NCBI RefSeq assembly: GCF_900188005.1
Contig: NZ_FZNR01000014.1
Location: 124,001 to 188,000 of the forward strand
Length of the DNA stretch: 64,000 nt
Direction of reading: 5' to 3'
DNA from: Actinoplanes regularis
GTDB taxonomy: Bacteria > Actinomycetota > Actinomycetes > Mycobacteriales > Micromonosporaceae
Under the pieces are notes generated by a model. That model had not been told where the DNA came from, searched no databases, and was given only the letters and a program-made list of their open reading frames with translations. The position numbers were made by a program, and so were the translations under genes. Shown here in pieces: positions 16,715 through 24,003 of this stretch (position 1 is its first letter; every line of letters begins with the position of its first letter).

Positions 16715-18285
16715 AGCCGGAACACCCCGTAGCCACGGGCGCCCTGCACGGGCGCGTTATGAATGACGGACAGGCAGATGCCCAGCACGGTCCGGGTGTC
16801 GCGCGGATCGATGACACCGTCGTCGTAGAGCATCCCCGAGGTGAAGTACGCGAGGGACTCCCGTTCGACCTGGGCCTCGATCGCCGCCCGGGTCATCGCG
16901 TCGGCCGCCTCGTCGAAGGGCCGGCCGGACGCGGCCGCGGCCTGCCGGGACACGATCGACACCACCCCGGCGAGCTGCGCCGGACCCATCACCGCGGACT
17001 TCGCCCCGACCCAGCTGAACATGAACCGCGGATCGTAGGCCCGGCCGCTCATCCCGTAGTTCCCGGCGCCGTACGACGCGCCCATCACCACCGACAGGTG
17101 CGGAACCTTCGAATTCGACACCGCGTTGATCATCTGGGCGCCGTGCTTGATGATCCCGCCCTGCTCGTAGTCCTTGCCGACCATGTAGCCGGTCGTGTTG
17201 TGCAGGAACAGCAGCGGGGTGTCCGCCTGGTTGGCGAGCTGGATGAACTGCGCGGCCTTCTGGGCCTCCTCGCTGAACAGCACGCCCTGCGCGTTGGCCA
17301 GGATCCCGATCGGGTAGCCGTGCAGCCGCGCCCACCCGGTCACCAGGCTCGTCCCGTACAGCGGCTTGAACTCGTCGAACTCGCTGCCGTCCACGATCCG
17401 CGCGATCACGTCCCGCGGATCGAACGGGACCTTCAGATCCGTCGGGACGATCCCGAGCAGCTCGTCCGGGTCCGCGACCGGCTCGTCGTATCCGGTGCGC
17501 GGCTGCGGGCCGAGCTTGCGCCAGTTGAGCCGGCGCACGATCTGCCGTCCGATCCGGATCGCGTCGAGCTCGTCGACGGCCAGGTAGTCGGCGAGCCCCG
17601 AGGTGCGGGCGTGCATCTCCGCGCCGCCCAGCGACTCGTCGTCCGACTCCTCGCCGGTCGCCATCTTCACCAGCGGCGGGCCGCCGAGGAACACCTTCGC
17701 GCCGCCGTCCACCATCACCACGTAGTCGCTCATCCCCGGCACGTACGCGCCGCCGGCCGTGGAGTTGCCGAAGACGAGCGCGATCGTCGGCCGCCGGTCC
17801 GCGCTCGCCTCGGTGAGGCCACGGAAGTGCCGGCCGCCCGGGATGAAGATGTCCTTCTGCGTCGGCAGGTCGGCGCCGCCGGACTCGACCAGGTTGATCG
17901 TCGGCAGCCGGTTCTCCGCGGCGATCTGCGCGGCGCGGAAACTCTTCTTCAGCGTGACCGGGTTGCTGGAGCCGCCGCGCACGGTCGGATCGTTCGCGAT
18001 GATCATGCACTCGACGCCCTCGACGACGCCGAGCCCGGTGACCACCGAGCCGCCGACGGTGAAGTCGGTCCCCCAGCCCGCCAGGGTGCTCAGCTCGAGG
18101 AACGGCGAGTCCTCGTCGAGGAGCAGCTCGATCCGCTCGCGAGCGGTCAGCTTGCCGCGCCGGTGGTGCCGGTCGACGCTCTTCGCCCCGCCTCCGGCGA
18201 GGGCGACGGCATGCTGCTGCTCGAGGTCCGCGACGCGCTCCAGCATCGCGAGACGATTTTGTTCGTACGCCGGTGGCAGGTGCAT
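16711..18285 (-). CDS. Acyl-CoA carboxylase, carboxyltransferase subunit (AtuC/LiuB-like)
   Basis: Beta subunit of 524 residues from the ATG at 18285, which has GGAG eight bases ahead; the frame is open to 18342 but without family sequence there. Two crotonase-like halves are visible: 'RRGKLTARERIELLLD' near the N-terminus, 'GGSSNPVTLKKSFRAAQIA', 'NLVESGGADL' and 'GNSTAGGAYVPGMSDY' in the N-terminal half, 'GASYGAGNYGMSGRAYDPRF' in the C-terminal half. These glycine-rich loops form the oxyanion holes and CoA and biotin sites in methylcrotonyl- and geranyl-CoA carboxylases. It is followed by the biotin carboxylase gene with a 4-base overlap. Confidence 0.93.
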   Translation of the reverse strand: MHLPPAYEQNRLAMLERVADLEQQHAVALAGGGAKSVDRHHRRGKLTARERIELLLDEDSPFLELSTLAGWGTDFTVGGSVVTGLGVVEGVECMIIANDPTVRGGSSNPVTLKKSFRAAQIAAENRLPTINLVESGGADLPTQKDIFIPGGRHFRGLTEASADRRPTIALVFGNSTAGGAYVPGMSDYVVMVDGGAKVFLGGPPLVKMATGEESDDESLGGAEMHARTSGLADYLAVDELDAIRIGRQIVRRLNWRKLGPQPRTGYDEPVADPDELLGIVPTDLKVPFDPRDVIARIVDGSEFDEFKPLYGTSLVTGWARLHGYPIGILANAQGVLFSEEAQKAAQFIQLANQADTPLLFLHNTTGYMVGKDYEQGGIIKHGAQMINAVSNSKVPHLSVVMGASYGAGNYGMSGRAYDPRFMFSWVGAKSAVMGPAQLAGVVSIVSRQAAAASGRPFDEAADAMTRAAIEAQVERESLAYFTSGMLYDDGVIDPRDTRTVLGICLSVIHNAPVQGARGYGVFRL

Positions 18286-18383
18286 CTCGACAGCTCCGTC
18301 ATTCCTTTTAACTGGGCGATGGCACTCACGCGATCTTGGCAATCCGCGCCCTTACCGCAGCCACAACTCGCCGGGGCCGGGGC

Positions 18384-20093
18384 TCATCGCAGCAGCTCCG
18401 TGGGGATGTCCGCGTTCCGGGCGCGCAGCCACTCCCCGACCGCCTTGGCCTGGGGATCGAACCGGGTCGACGCGGCGACGCCGGCTCCGAGCAGACCCTC
18501 GATGACGATGTTGAGCGCGGCCAGGTCGGGCAGCGCGTGAACGGTCACGTCGAGCTCAGCGGCCTCGGGCAGGAGTTTGCGCACCCGGTCGGCGTCGAGC
18601 CACCCGGCCAGCCAGTCATAGGCGTCCCGCCGGCGTGGGTGCCCCGCGGGAATCCAGACGCCGACGTTGGCGGCACCGCCCTTGTCCCCGGACCGCGCGT
18701 ACACGAGACGCCCGAGCGGCGCCGGCGTCGTCGCCCGCTCCGGGTCCCAGCCGGTCCCCACAGTCGTCGCCGGACCGCTGACATCCTCGAGGGAACCAGC
18801 CGTGGTGGGTGGGGGTGGGATGTGGAGTCGGGTGCCGTCGGGGAGAACAACGAGGTGCGGGACCTCGGACTGCGGGAGATAGGCGGCTTCGAAGACCCCG
18901 AACGGGCTGGCCTCGGCGGGCGGCGCGGTGACGTGGAAGCCCGGATAGGAGGCGAGGGCCAGCTCGACCGCGGCGCTGCTGAACGCGCGCCCGACCAGGT
19001 TCGGGTCGGGATCCTTGACGTGGCAGCAGAGCAGGGCGGACGCCTCGCGCTGGGTGGCCGGGTCGGGCCGGTCGGTGCGGACCAGGTCCCAGGTCATCTC
19101 GGCGGGACGCTTCGGCAGCCCGGCCTCGAGCTGGCGGCGCACCCAGGCGGCCTTCGTGTCGAGGTCCAGGCCGGTCAGGACGAACGAGACCGAGTTGCGG
19201 TGGCCGCCGAGGCGGTTGATGCCGACCTTGGTGGTGGCGGGCGGGGCTGAACCCCGTACGCCGGAGATCTCGACCTGGTCCTGATCTTTCTGGGTCAGCT
19301 GGACCGTGTCGAGGCGGGTCACCACGTCCGGGTTGAGATAGTGGGGAGTGTCGATCTCGTAGACGAGCTGGGCGGTGACCGTGTCGACGGTGACCGCGCC
19401 GCCGGTGACCGGGTGCTTGGTGATGACGACCGTGCCGTCCGCGCTGAGCTCGGCGATCGGGAAGCCGAGCGGGCGGCTGGTGTCGATGGTGGTGAAGCCG
19501 CTGAAGTTGCCGCCGGTGGCCTGGGTGCCGCACTCCAGGACGTGGCCGGCGACGATTCCGGCGGCGAGTTCGTCGAGGTCGTCGCGGGTCCAGCCGAACT
19601 CGGCGATCGCCGGTCCGAGGGTGAGCGAGGCGTCGGTGACGCGGCCGGTGACGACGATGTCGGCGCCGGCGCGCAGGGCCTCGGCGATGCCGAAGGCACC
19701 GAGGTACGCGTTGGCGGTGAGCGCTCCGGGCCAGGTGCGGCCGCTCTCGGGGTGGAGCAGGTCGTCACCGCAGACGTAGGCGACCTCGACGTCCGCGTCC
19801 AGGGACCTGATCGCCGTGGCGAGGGCGGCGGGGTTGAGGCCGCCCGCGTTCGTGACGATCCGGACGTTCGCCGACCTGGCGAGCTGCAGGCAGTCGGCGA
19901 GCTGGCGGAGGAACGTCCGGGCGTACCCCAGCTCGGGGTTCTTCAGCCGGTCCCGGCCGAGGATGAGCATGGTCAGCTCGGCCAGGTAGTCGCCGGTCAG
20001 GTAGTCGAGCGGGCCGCCCTCCAGCATCTCGCGCATGGCGGAGAGGCGGTCGCCGTAGAAGCCGGAGCAATTGCCGACACGGATCGTTCGCAT
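18384..20093 (-). CDS. AtuA-like acyclic terpene utilisation protein (DUF1446)
   Basis: 569-residue protein of the AtuA/DUF1446 family. It begins 'IRVGNCSGFYGDRLSAM', includes 'IVTNAGGLNP', 'DIVVTGRVTDASL' and, toward the C-terminus, 'LVYARSGDKGGAANVGVW', the start of the small C-terminal domain usual in AtuA. AtuA is needed for growth on citronellol/geraniol in Pseudomonas, but its reaction is not established. It is the first structural gene of this operon, with GGGGAGG ahead of the ATG and a promoter at about -60. Its presence beside both carboxylase subunits and an acyl-CoA dehydrogenase is the reason for suggesting branched or terpenoid acyl-CoA breakdown. Confidence 0.87.
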   Translation of the reverse strand: MRTIRVGNCSGFYGDRLSAMREMLEGGPLDYLTGDYLAELTMLILGRDRLKNPELGYARTFLRQLADCLQLARSANVRIVTNAGGLNPAALATAIRSLDADVEVAYVCGDDLLHPESGRTWPGALTANAYLGAFGIAEALRAGADIVVTGRVTDASLTLGPAIAEFGWTRDDLDELAAGIVAGHVLECGTQATGGNFSGFTTIDTSRPLGFPIAELSADGTVVITKHPVTGGAVTVDTVTAQLVYEIDTPHYLNPDVVTRLDTVQLTQKDQDQVEISGVRGSAPPATTKVGINRLGGHRNSVSFVLTGLDLDTKAAWVRRQLEAGLPKRPAEMTWDLVRTDRPDPATQREASALLCCHVKDPDPNLVGRAFSSAAVELALASYPGFHVTAPPAEASPFGVFEAAYLPQSEVPHLVVLPDGTRLHIPPPPTTAGSLEDVSGPATTVGTGWDPERATTPAPLGRLVYARSGDKGGAANVGVWIPAGHPRRRDAYDWLAGWLDADRVRKLLPEAAELDVTVHALPDLAALNIVIEGLLGAGVAASTRFDPQAKAVGEWLRARNADIPTELLR

Positions 20094-20129
20094 CTCGCCT
20101 CGCCTCCCCGCGACTCGGTGGTCAGGGTC

Positions 20130-20157
20130 ACCGTAGGCAATCTGACAAAATTGTCAA
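20130..20157 (-). promoter_or_regulatory. Promoter with overlapping operator dyad for the catabolic operon
   Basis: On the minus strand a perfect -35 TTGACA (20157-20152) is followed after 16 bases by TACGGT (20135-20130), a fair -10. The dyad TGACAA-AA-TTGTCA (20143-20156) covers the -35 and the first part of the spacer. Transcription would begin about 30 bases ahead of the atuA-like ATG. The dyad also covers the stop codon of the tetR gene. It is the natural binding site for the adjacent TetR regulator. Confidence 0.65.
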
Positions 20158-20795
20158 GGATGCTCGCGGAGGCCGATCGCGGAGGCCCACAACCTCGACA
20201 TGTGGTTGACCACCTCGTCCTCGTCGAGCGGCTCGCGCAGCGAATAGATGACGTGCGCCATCTGCTCGACCATCGCCCCGAGCACGATCGCGGTCAGCCG
20301 CGGATCGAGATCACGATCGGCCAGGCCGGCCTCCTGCAGGCGGCGCAGGCCCTCGGCGCCGCGGTGCACGTAGCGCTCGCGGACCTCCAGCAGCATTCGA
20401 CGCAGCGCGTCGTCCGAGTCGGCGCCCTGCTCGACCAGGCGCAGGACGCGGGAGGCGTTGCGCCAGGCGCGCAGGTAGCCGCGGTTGGACTCGACGATCC
20501 GGACATACGGCTCGTCGGCGGTGTCCGGGGCGACCAGGCTCTCGGTGAACATCTCCTCCGCGACCGCCCGGACGATCGCGCGCAGCAGGTCGTCCTTCGA
20601 CTCGAAGTAGGTGTAGAAGGTCCCGTAGGAGACGCCTGCCGCCTGGGCCACCTGCTCCGGGGTGAACGCCGCCCAGCCACGGGTCTCCAGCAGTTCCCGG
20701 CCGGCCCCGAGCAGCGCGTCCCTGGTCCGCCGCCCGCGCGCGGTGGCCGGCGCGGTCGGCGCCGGGTTGGTTCGTGATCGACCCATGGTCTCCAT
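20154..20795 (-). CDS. TetR-family transcriptional regulator
   Basis: 213-residue regulator from the ATG at 20795 (GGAAGAG upstream); the frame is open further upstream without family sequence. The N-terminal helix-turn-helix is clear: 'RRTRDALLGAGRELLETRGW', 'FTPEQVAQAAGVSYGTFYTY' and 'FESKDDLLRAIVRAVAEEMF'. The C-terminal part is the usual helical ligand-binding and dimerisation region. It sits 60 bases upstream of the atuA-like gene in the same direction, with a promoter and palindrome in the gap, so it most likely represses that operon and releases on an acyl-CoA or terpenoid ligand. The ligand is inference. Confidence 0.88.
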   Translation of the reverse strand: METMGRSRTNPAPTAPATARGRRTRDALLGAGRELLETRGWAAFTPEQVAQAAGVSYGTFYTYFESKDDLLRAIVRAVAEEMFTESLVAPDTADEPYVRIVESNRGYLRAWRNASRVLRLVEQGADSDDALRRMLLEVRERYVHRGAEGLRRLQEAGLADRDLDPRLTAIVLGAMVEQMAHVIYSLREPLDEDEVVNHMSRLWASAIGLREHP

Positions 20796-20881
20796 AATCG
20801 CTCGCTCTTCCGGGGACCACCGAACGGACATCGACAAATCGGGTGGTGGCGACCGCCCATCGACGTGGATACGCTCAGGGG

Positions 20882-21058
20882 GTGACGCATGACAACCGCC
20901 CCGAACGACGGGCCGCCGAGGCATTGGCCGAGGTACTGGGCCTGGCACCGCTACCGCCGTGGACCGCGGAGGACGAGGCTCGCTTCAACGAGAAGGTGGA
21001 ACGCGCCGACCGCGAGCTCGCTGAACTCATCGCTCAGCGGAGGTCTCAAGCAGCGTGA
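20882..21058 (+). CDS. Small VapB-like antitoxin candidate
   Basis: 58-residue charged helical protein from a GTG at 20882, immediately after an AGGGG run. It starts THDNRPERRAAEALAEVLGL and has a very acidic and basic C-terminal helix with 'ERADRELAELIAQRR'. Its TGA overlaps the GTG of the downstream PIN-domain gene (GTGA), the arrangement of VapBC modules. No DNA-binding motif can be named with confidence. It lies divergent from tetR. Confidence 0.6.
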   Translation: MTHDNRPERRAAEALAEVLGLAPLPPWTAEDEARFNEKVERADRELAELIAQRRSQAA

Positions 21059-21472
21059 CCGCCGTACATCATCCGCTGCGCGTTCTGGACGCGAGTGCGC
21101 TCGTCGAACTGATGCAGGGCCATCCCACGATGATGCAGATGGCCGGTAACGCCGCGGTCGGGAACCTGACCGCGGTGGTGCCGGCCCTGGCAGTGCTGGA
21201 GGCCCAAGCCGCGGTACGGGTGAACCCGACCCTCTGGGATCATCTGCTCGGGCTCCAGGGTCTGCGCGACCTGGACCTCTCAGCACGCACCGCGGCCCTC
21301 GTCGGTGATCTGGCCGCACCCCCGGCTGGAGCGCAATCCGCTTTACACCACCCTGATGGCGGAACAGATGGCCGCCCAGGTCGCACACGAGGCGATACAG
21401 ATGAACGCCGTCGTTGTCACCCGGATCCCTGCAATTTATCGGGGATACGCCGTCACGCTCATGGAGTTGTGA
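21055..21472 (+). pseudogene. PIN-domain (VapC-like) toxin, frameshifted
   Basis: The first 89 codons read as a PIN-domain start: 'LRVLDASALVELMQG' carries the first catalytic Asp, followed by 'VVPALAVLEAQAA'. Around the C-run at 21319-21323 the frame is lost. Shifting by one base from 21323 gives a coherent continuation, 'RLERNPLYTTLMAEQMAAQV' then 'VVVTRIPAIYRGYAVTLMEL', ending at TGA 21470-21472. That second part has the length and acidic/aromatic pattern of a PIN C-terminus. The uninterrupted frame instead runs into low-complexity Arg/Gly/Pro sequence. So it is an inactivated toxin gene, a sequencing error in a C5 run, or, less likely, a programmed shift. The end overlaps the convergent DUF2071 gene by 14 bases. 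Confidence 0.75.
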
Positions 21473-22196
21473 CGGGGCCGAAGGTCACCGGGACGCCGGG
21501 TGAATAGAGGACGCTGGCCGGCGGGGTGTCGAGGCCGGGCAGTCCGGCGGCGGCCAGCAGGGTGTCGTCCAGGTCGAGCAGGTCGGCGCGGTGCAGTGGC
21601 CAGCGCGGATGGTCGTTCGCCAGGTGCCGGGTCCGGCCCCAGGCCCGGGTGTGCAGCCCCCATCGGGCGGTGAGGAAGTGCTCCAGCGGCGTCGGCTCGG
21701 CGATCGGCTCACCGACCCGGATCCGCATCCGGTTGGTCGCGGTGCGCGGGCCGGGCCAGCGACGGCGTGAGACGTACGAGAGTTCTTCGCCCGCCCGGGT
21801 CAGCCGCATCCGCGCCCACATGTACGGCAATCGCAGGCTCACCCGCGCGACCAGCACCGGGATCAACCGCTCCGCTTCGAGGGACCGGAACACGACGGCC
21901 CGCCGGCCCTGGGCGTCGACGCTGTAGAGCCTGACGTTCGTCTCACAGAACGTCCCGAGATAGGGCACCCCGGGCCCGCCCAGGAACCCGAAACGCTCCA
22001 TCCGGAAGCCGATCACCCCGGCGTAGGTGACCCCGTCGACGGTGTCGGGGACGGTGCCCGGCGGCAGCAGCGGCGCCACCCGTTCCGGGTCGACCGCCCA
22101 GTGCAGGAAGGCCAGGTCGGTCCAGCGCTGGCCGAGCACGGCGCGCGACACCGGCCGTACGGTCTCGGTGGTTATCTCCTCGACGTCCACCCGCAC
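21459..22196 (-). CDS. DUF2071 (YqjF-like) protein
   Basis: 245-residue protein of the DUF2071 family. The typical opening 'RAVLGQRWTDLAFLHWAVDP' and 'VAPLLPPGTVPDTVDGVTYA' are followed by 'GVPYLGTFCETNVRLYSVD' and the late 'FLTARWGLHTRAWGR' segment. The family folds as an acetoacetate-decarboxylase-like barrel, and its biochemical role is not known. It is a single gene whose 3' end overlaps the frameshifted toxin gene. Downstream of the sigma/anti-sigma operon, only a hairpin separates the two. Confidence 0.87.
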   Translation of the reverse strand: MRVDVEEITTETVRPVSRAVLGQRWTDLAFLHWAVDPERVAPLLPPGTVPDTVDGVTYAGVIGFRMERFGFLGGPGVPYLGTFCETNVRLYSVDAQGRRAVVFRSLEAERLIPVLVARVSLRLPYMWARMRLTRAGEELSYVSRRRWPGPRTATNRMRIRVGEPIAEPTPLEHFLTARWGLHTRAWGRTRHLANDHPRWPLHRADLLDLDDTLLAAAGLPGLDTPPASVLYSPGVPVTFGPVTTP

Positions 22197-22220
22197 AGCT
22201 TGCCGCAGAGCCGGACGCGA

Positions 22221-22251
22221 CCGGCGCGCCGCCCCGAGGACGGCGCGCCGG
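22221..22251 (-). terminator. Hairpin after the anti-sigma-like gene
   Basis: A perfect 11-bp stem, CCGGCGCGCCG / CGGCGCGCCGG, with a nine-base loop lies 10 bases beyond the stop of the minus-strand gene at 22261. There is no U-run, as usual in high-GC actinobacteria. Confidence 0.65.
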
Positions 22252-22260
22252 AGTGGGGCG

Positions 22261-23400
22261 TCAGTTACCGATCCAGCCCTTGCCGGGCGGGTTGACCTCG
22301 GCCTGCTCGGCGACCTTCACCAGATCGTCGACGGTGAGCCCGGCGCCTTCGCCGACCAGGGTCATCAGGCGGCCCTGGCCGAGGTCGACGACCAGGTAGA
22401 TCAGGTCCCGGCCGGGCGCGTCGGTTCGTACCGGCTGACGGGCCGGATGGCCACCGACCGTGAGCTGCTTACCGCCGGCCGGTGCGTCGGTGACGGCGCC
22501 GACCACGACCGACAGGCTGCCGGTCTCCACGGTGCCGCCTTCCACGGGCGGCACGCCGCGCTTGTCCTTGCCCGGGGTCGCCGCCCCGGTCGGCACCTCG
22601 CGCCGGACCGCGCTCACCTCGGCCCGCCAGGTGGTCGGGCCCTGGCCGCTGATCGTGGCGGCGGTGGTCGTCCAGCCCTCGGGCAGCCAGCGCAGGTTCA
22701 CCGGGATCGTGGCGACCGTCGGGTCGGGCCGCACCGAACGGGCCATCCGCAGCAGATCCGCCTTGCTGATGTCGAAGTGGCCCGCGGCGAGCATCAGCAC
22801 CGTGTGCCCGTTCGGCGACCAGTCCACGTACGACTTCGCGTCACCGCCTGCCGAGTAGTAGCCCCGTACTCCGTTGATGTCGACCCGCTGGCCGGAGGTG
22901 TCCATCGCCTGCGCGGGATCCGGGACCTCGGTGCGGACGTAGAGGGTGATCCCGGCCCCGTTCCACGGGTCACCGGGCCCGACCTGCTTCTTCCACACCC
23001 GTTGCACGGTCGGGCCGAACGGGTCGCCCGGCTGACTGCTGTCGGCGAACCGGATCCGCTCGCCGAACCCGGGCGGCGCCCAGGCCGGTCGGTAGCCGAG
23101 GGGGTACGTCTGCGGCAGTGCGGCCACGGTGGGTTCCGCGCCGCTCGGTGCGGTGGCCGCCCCGGCCGCGGTCGGCGCCGTGCCGGCCGGGCCGGGGCCG
23201 CGCAACAGCACCACCGGCACGGTGACGGCCGCCGCGACACTCACGGCGGCGACCGCCGCGCCGGCCATGCCGTATCGCCGGCGGCGCCGGGCCTGCGCGG
23301 CACGTCGCGGCAGCGCCGCCCGGATCCGGTCGGCCGGCAGCGCGCGGTCGGCCTGACGCTCCTGGGCGGTACGGATCAGATCCTCGATCTCCCTGGTCAC
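22261..23400 (-). CDS. Membrane-anchored partner of the ECF sigma factor (putative anti-sigma)
   Basis: 379-residue protein starting at a GTG two bases after the sigma factor stop. Residues 1-42 are cytoplasmic, charged and Arg-rich ('LPRRAAQARRRRR'), then one membrane segment (about 44-66, 'GMAGAAVAAVSVAAAVTVPV'), then a Pro/Ala/Gly linker and a long extracytoplasmic domain of unknown fold. This is the common layout of SigE-family sigma partners in Actinoplanes-like bacteria, which act as membrane-bound regulators or sensors. I see no zinc-binding HxxxCxxC anti-sigma motif, so the anti-sigma role is inferred from position and topology only. The long minus-strand frame upstream to 23970 is antisense extension and not used. 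Confidence 0.72.
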   Translation of the reverse strand: MTREIEDLIRTAQERQADRALPADRIRAALPRRAAQARRRRRYGMAGAAVAAVSVAAAVTVPVVLLRGPGPAGTAPTAAGAATAPSGAEPTVAALPQTYPLGYRPAWAPPGFGERIRFADSSQPGDPFGPTVQRVWKKQVGPGDPWNGAGITLYVRTEVPDPAQAMDTSGQRVDINGVRGYYSAGGDAKSYVDWSPNGHTVLMLAAGHFDISKADLLRMARSVRPDPTVATIPVNLRWLPEGWTTTAATISGQGPTTWRAEVSAVRREVPTGAATPGKDKRGVPPVEGGTVETGSLSVVVGAVTDAPAGGKQLTVGGHPARQPVRTDAPGRDLIYLVVDLGQGRLMTLVGEGAGLTVDDLVKVAEQAEVNPPGKGWIGN

Positions 23401-23402
23401 GG

Positions 23403-23903
23403 TTACTCCCCGGTGGTCACGAGCGCGGCCGGCAGCACACTCTGCAGGGTCGCCAGCGCACGCATGAGGTGGGTACGGACAGTGACCGTTCGACAGCCGA
23501 GCATGTCGGCGATCTGCTCGACGGCCAGGTCCTCGTAGAAGCGCAGGGCGATCACCGCCCGCTGCCGGGGTGGCAGCATCGCGATCACGCGCAGGACCGC
23601 GTCCCGGTCGTCCCGTTGAGCCGACTGGTCGGGCGTCGCCGGCAGGAACCCGCTCAGGGTCTCGGCGGGCACCGGGATCGACCGGGCCGCCCGGCGGCGC
23701 CGCCAGGACAGGAACTCGTTGACGAGCATGCGCTTCACGTAGAGCTCCGGCGCGTCCATCCGGCTGATCCGCGACCAGCGGGCCTGCACCCGGACCAGGA
23801 CGTTCTGGGTGATGTCCTCGGCCAGGTGCGGGTCCCAGGTGACCACGGTCGCATAGCGCACCAGATGACCGATGCGGGCGGATACGAACTCTTCGAACGT
23901 CAC
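23403..23903 (-). CDS. RNA polymerase sigma factor, SigE-type ECF
   Basis: 166-residue ECF sigma factor. Region 2 is seen as 'ATVVTWDPHLAEDITQNVLV' and 'ARWSRISRMDAPELYVKRML'. Region 4 is 'MLPPRQRAVIALRFYEDLAV' with the helix-turn-helix 'EQIADMLGCRTVTVRTHLMR'. I take the GTG at 23903 as start, giving the usual length of about 170 residues; a ribosome binding site is not obvious. It is followed after two bases by the membrane partner gene. A hairpin separates it from the propeller/RTX gene upstream, so it is probably transcribed from its own promoter. Confidence 0.88.
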   Translation of the reverse strand: MTFEEFVSARIGHLVRYATVVTWDPHLAEDITQNVLVRVQARWSRISRMDAPELYVKRMLVNEFLSWRRRRAARSIPVPAETLSGFLPATPDQSAQRDDRDAVLRVIAMLPPRQRAVIALRFYEDLAVEQIADMLGCRTVTVRTHLMRALATLQSVLPAALVTTGE

Positions 23904-23963
23904 GATGGAAGAACGCTCGCGAGGCCGCCGGTTGTTGACACGGTCGCCACCTGATTTCGAGAA

Positions 23964-23991
23964 GGGCCACCCGCCCGGGGACAGGTGACCC
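23964..23991 (-). terminator. Hairpin after the propeller/RTX gene
   Basis: GGGCCACC and GGTGACCC, one mismatch in eight pairs, with a twelve-base GC-rich loop, begin 12 bases beyond the stop at 24004. It would separate the RTX protein gene from the sigma factor operon. Confidence 0.45.
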
Positions 23992-24003
23992 TCCAGATCG
24001 TGA

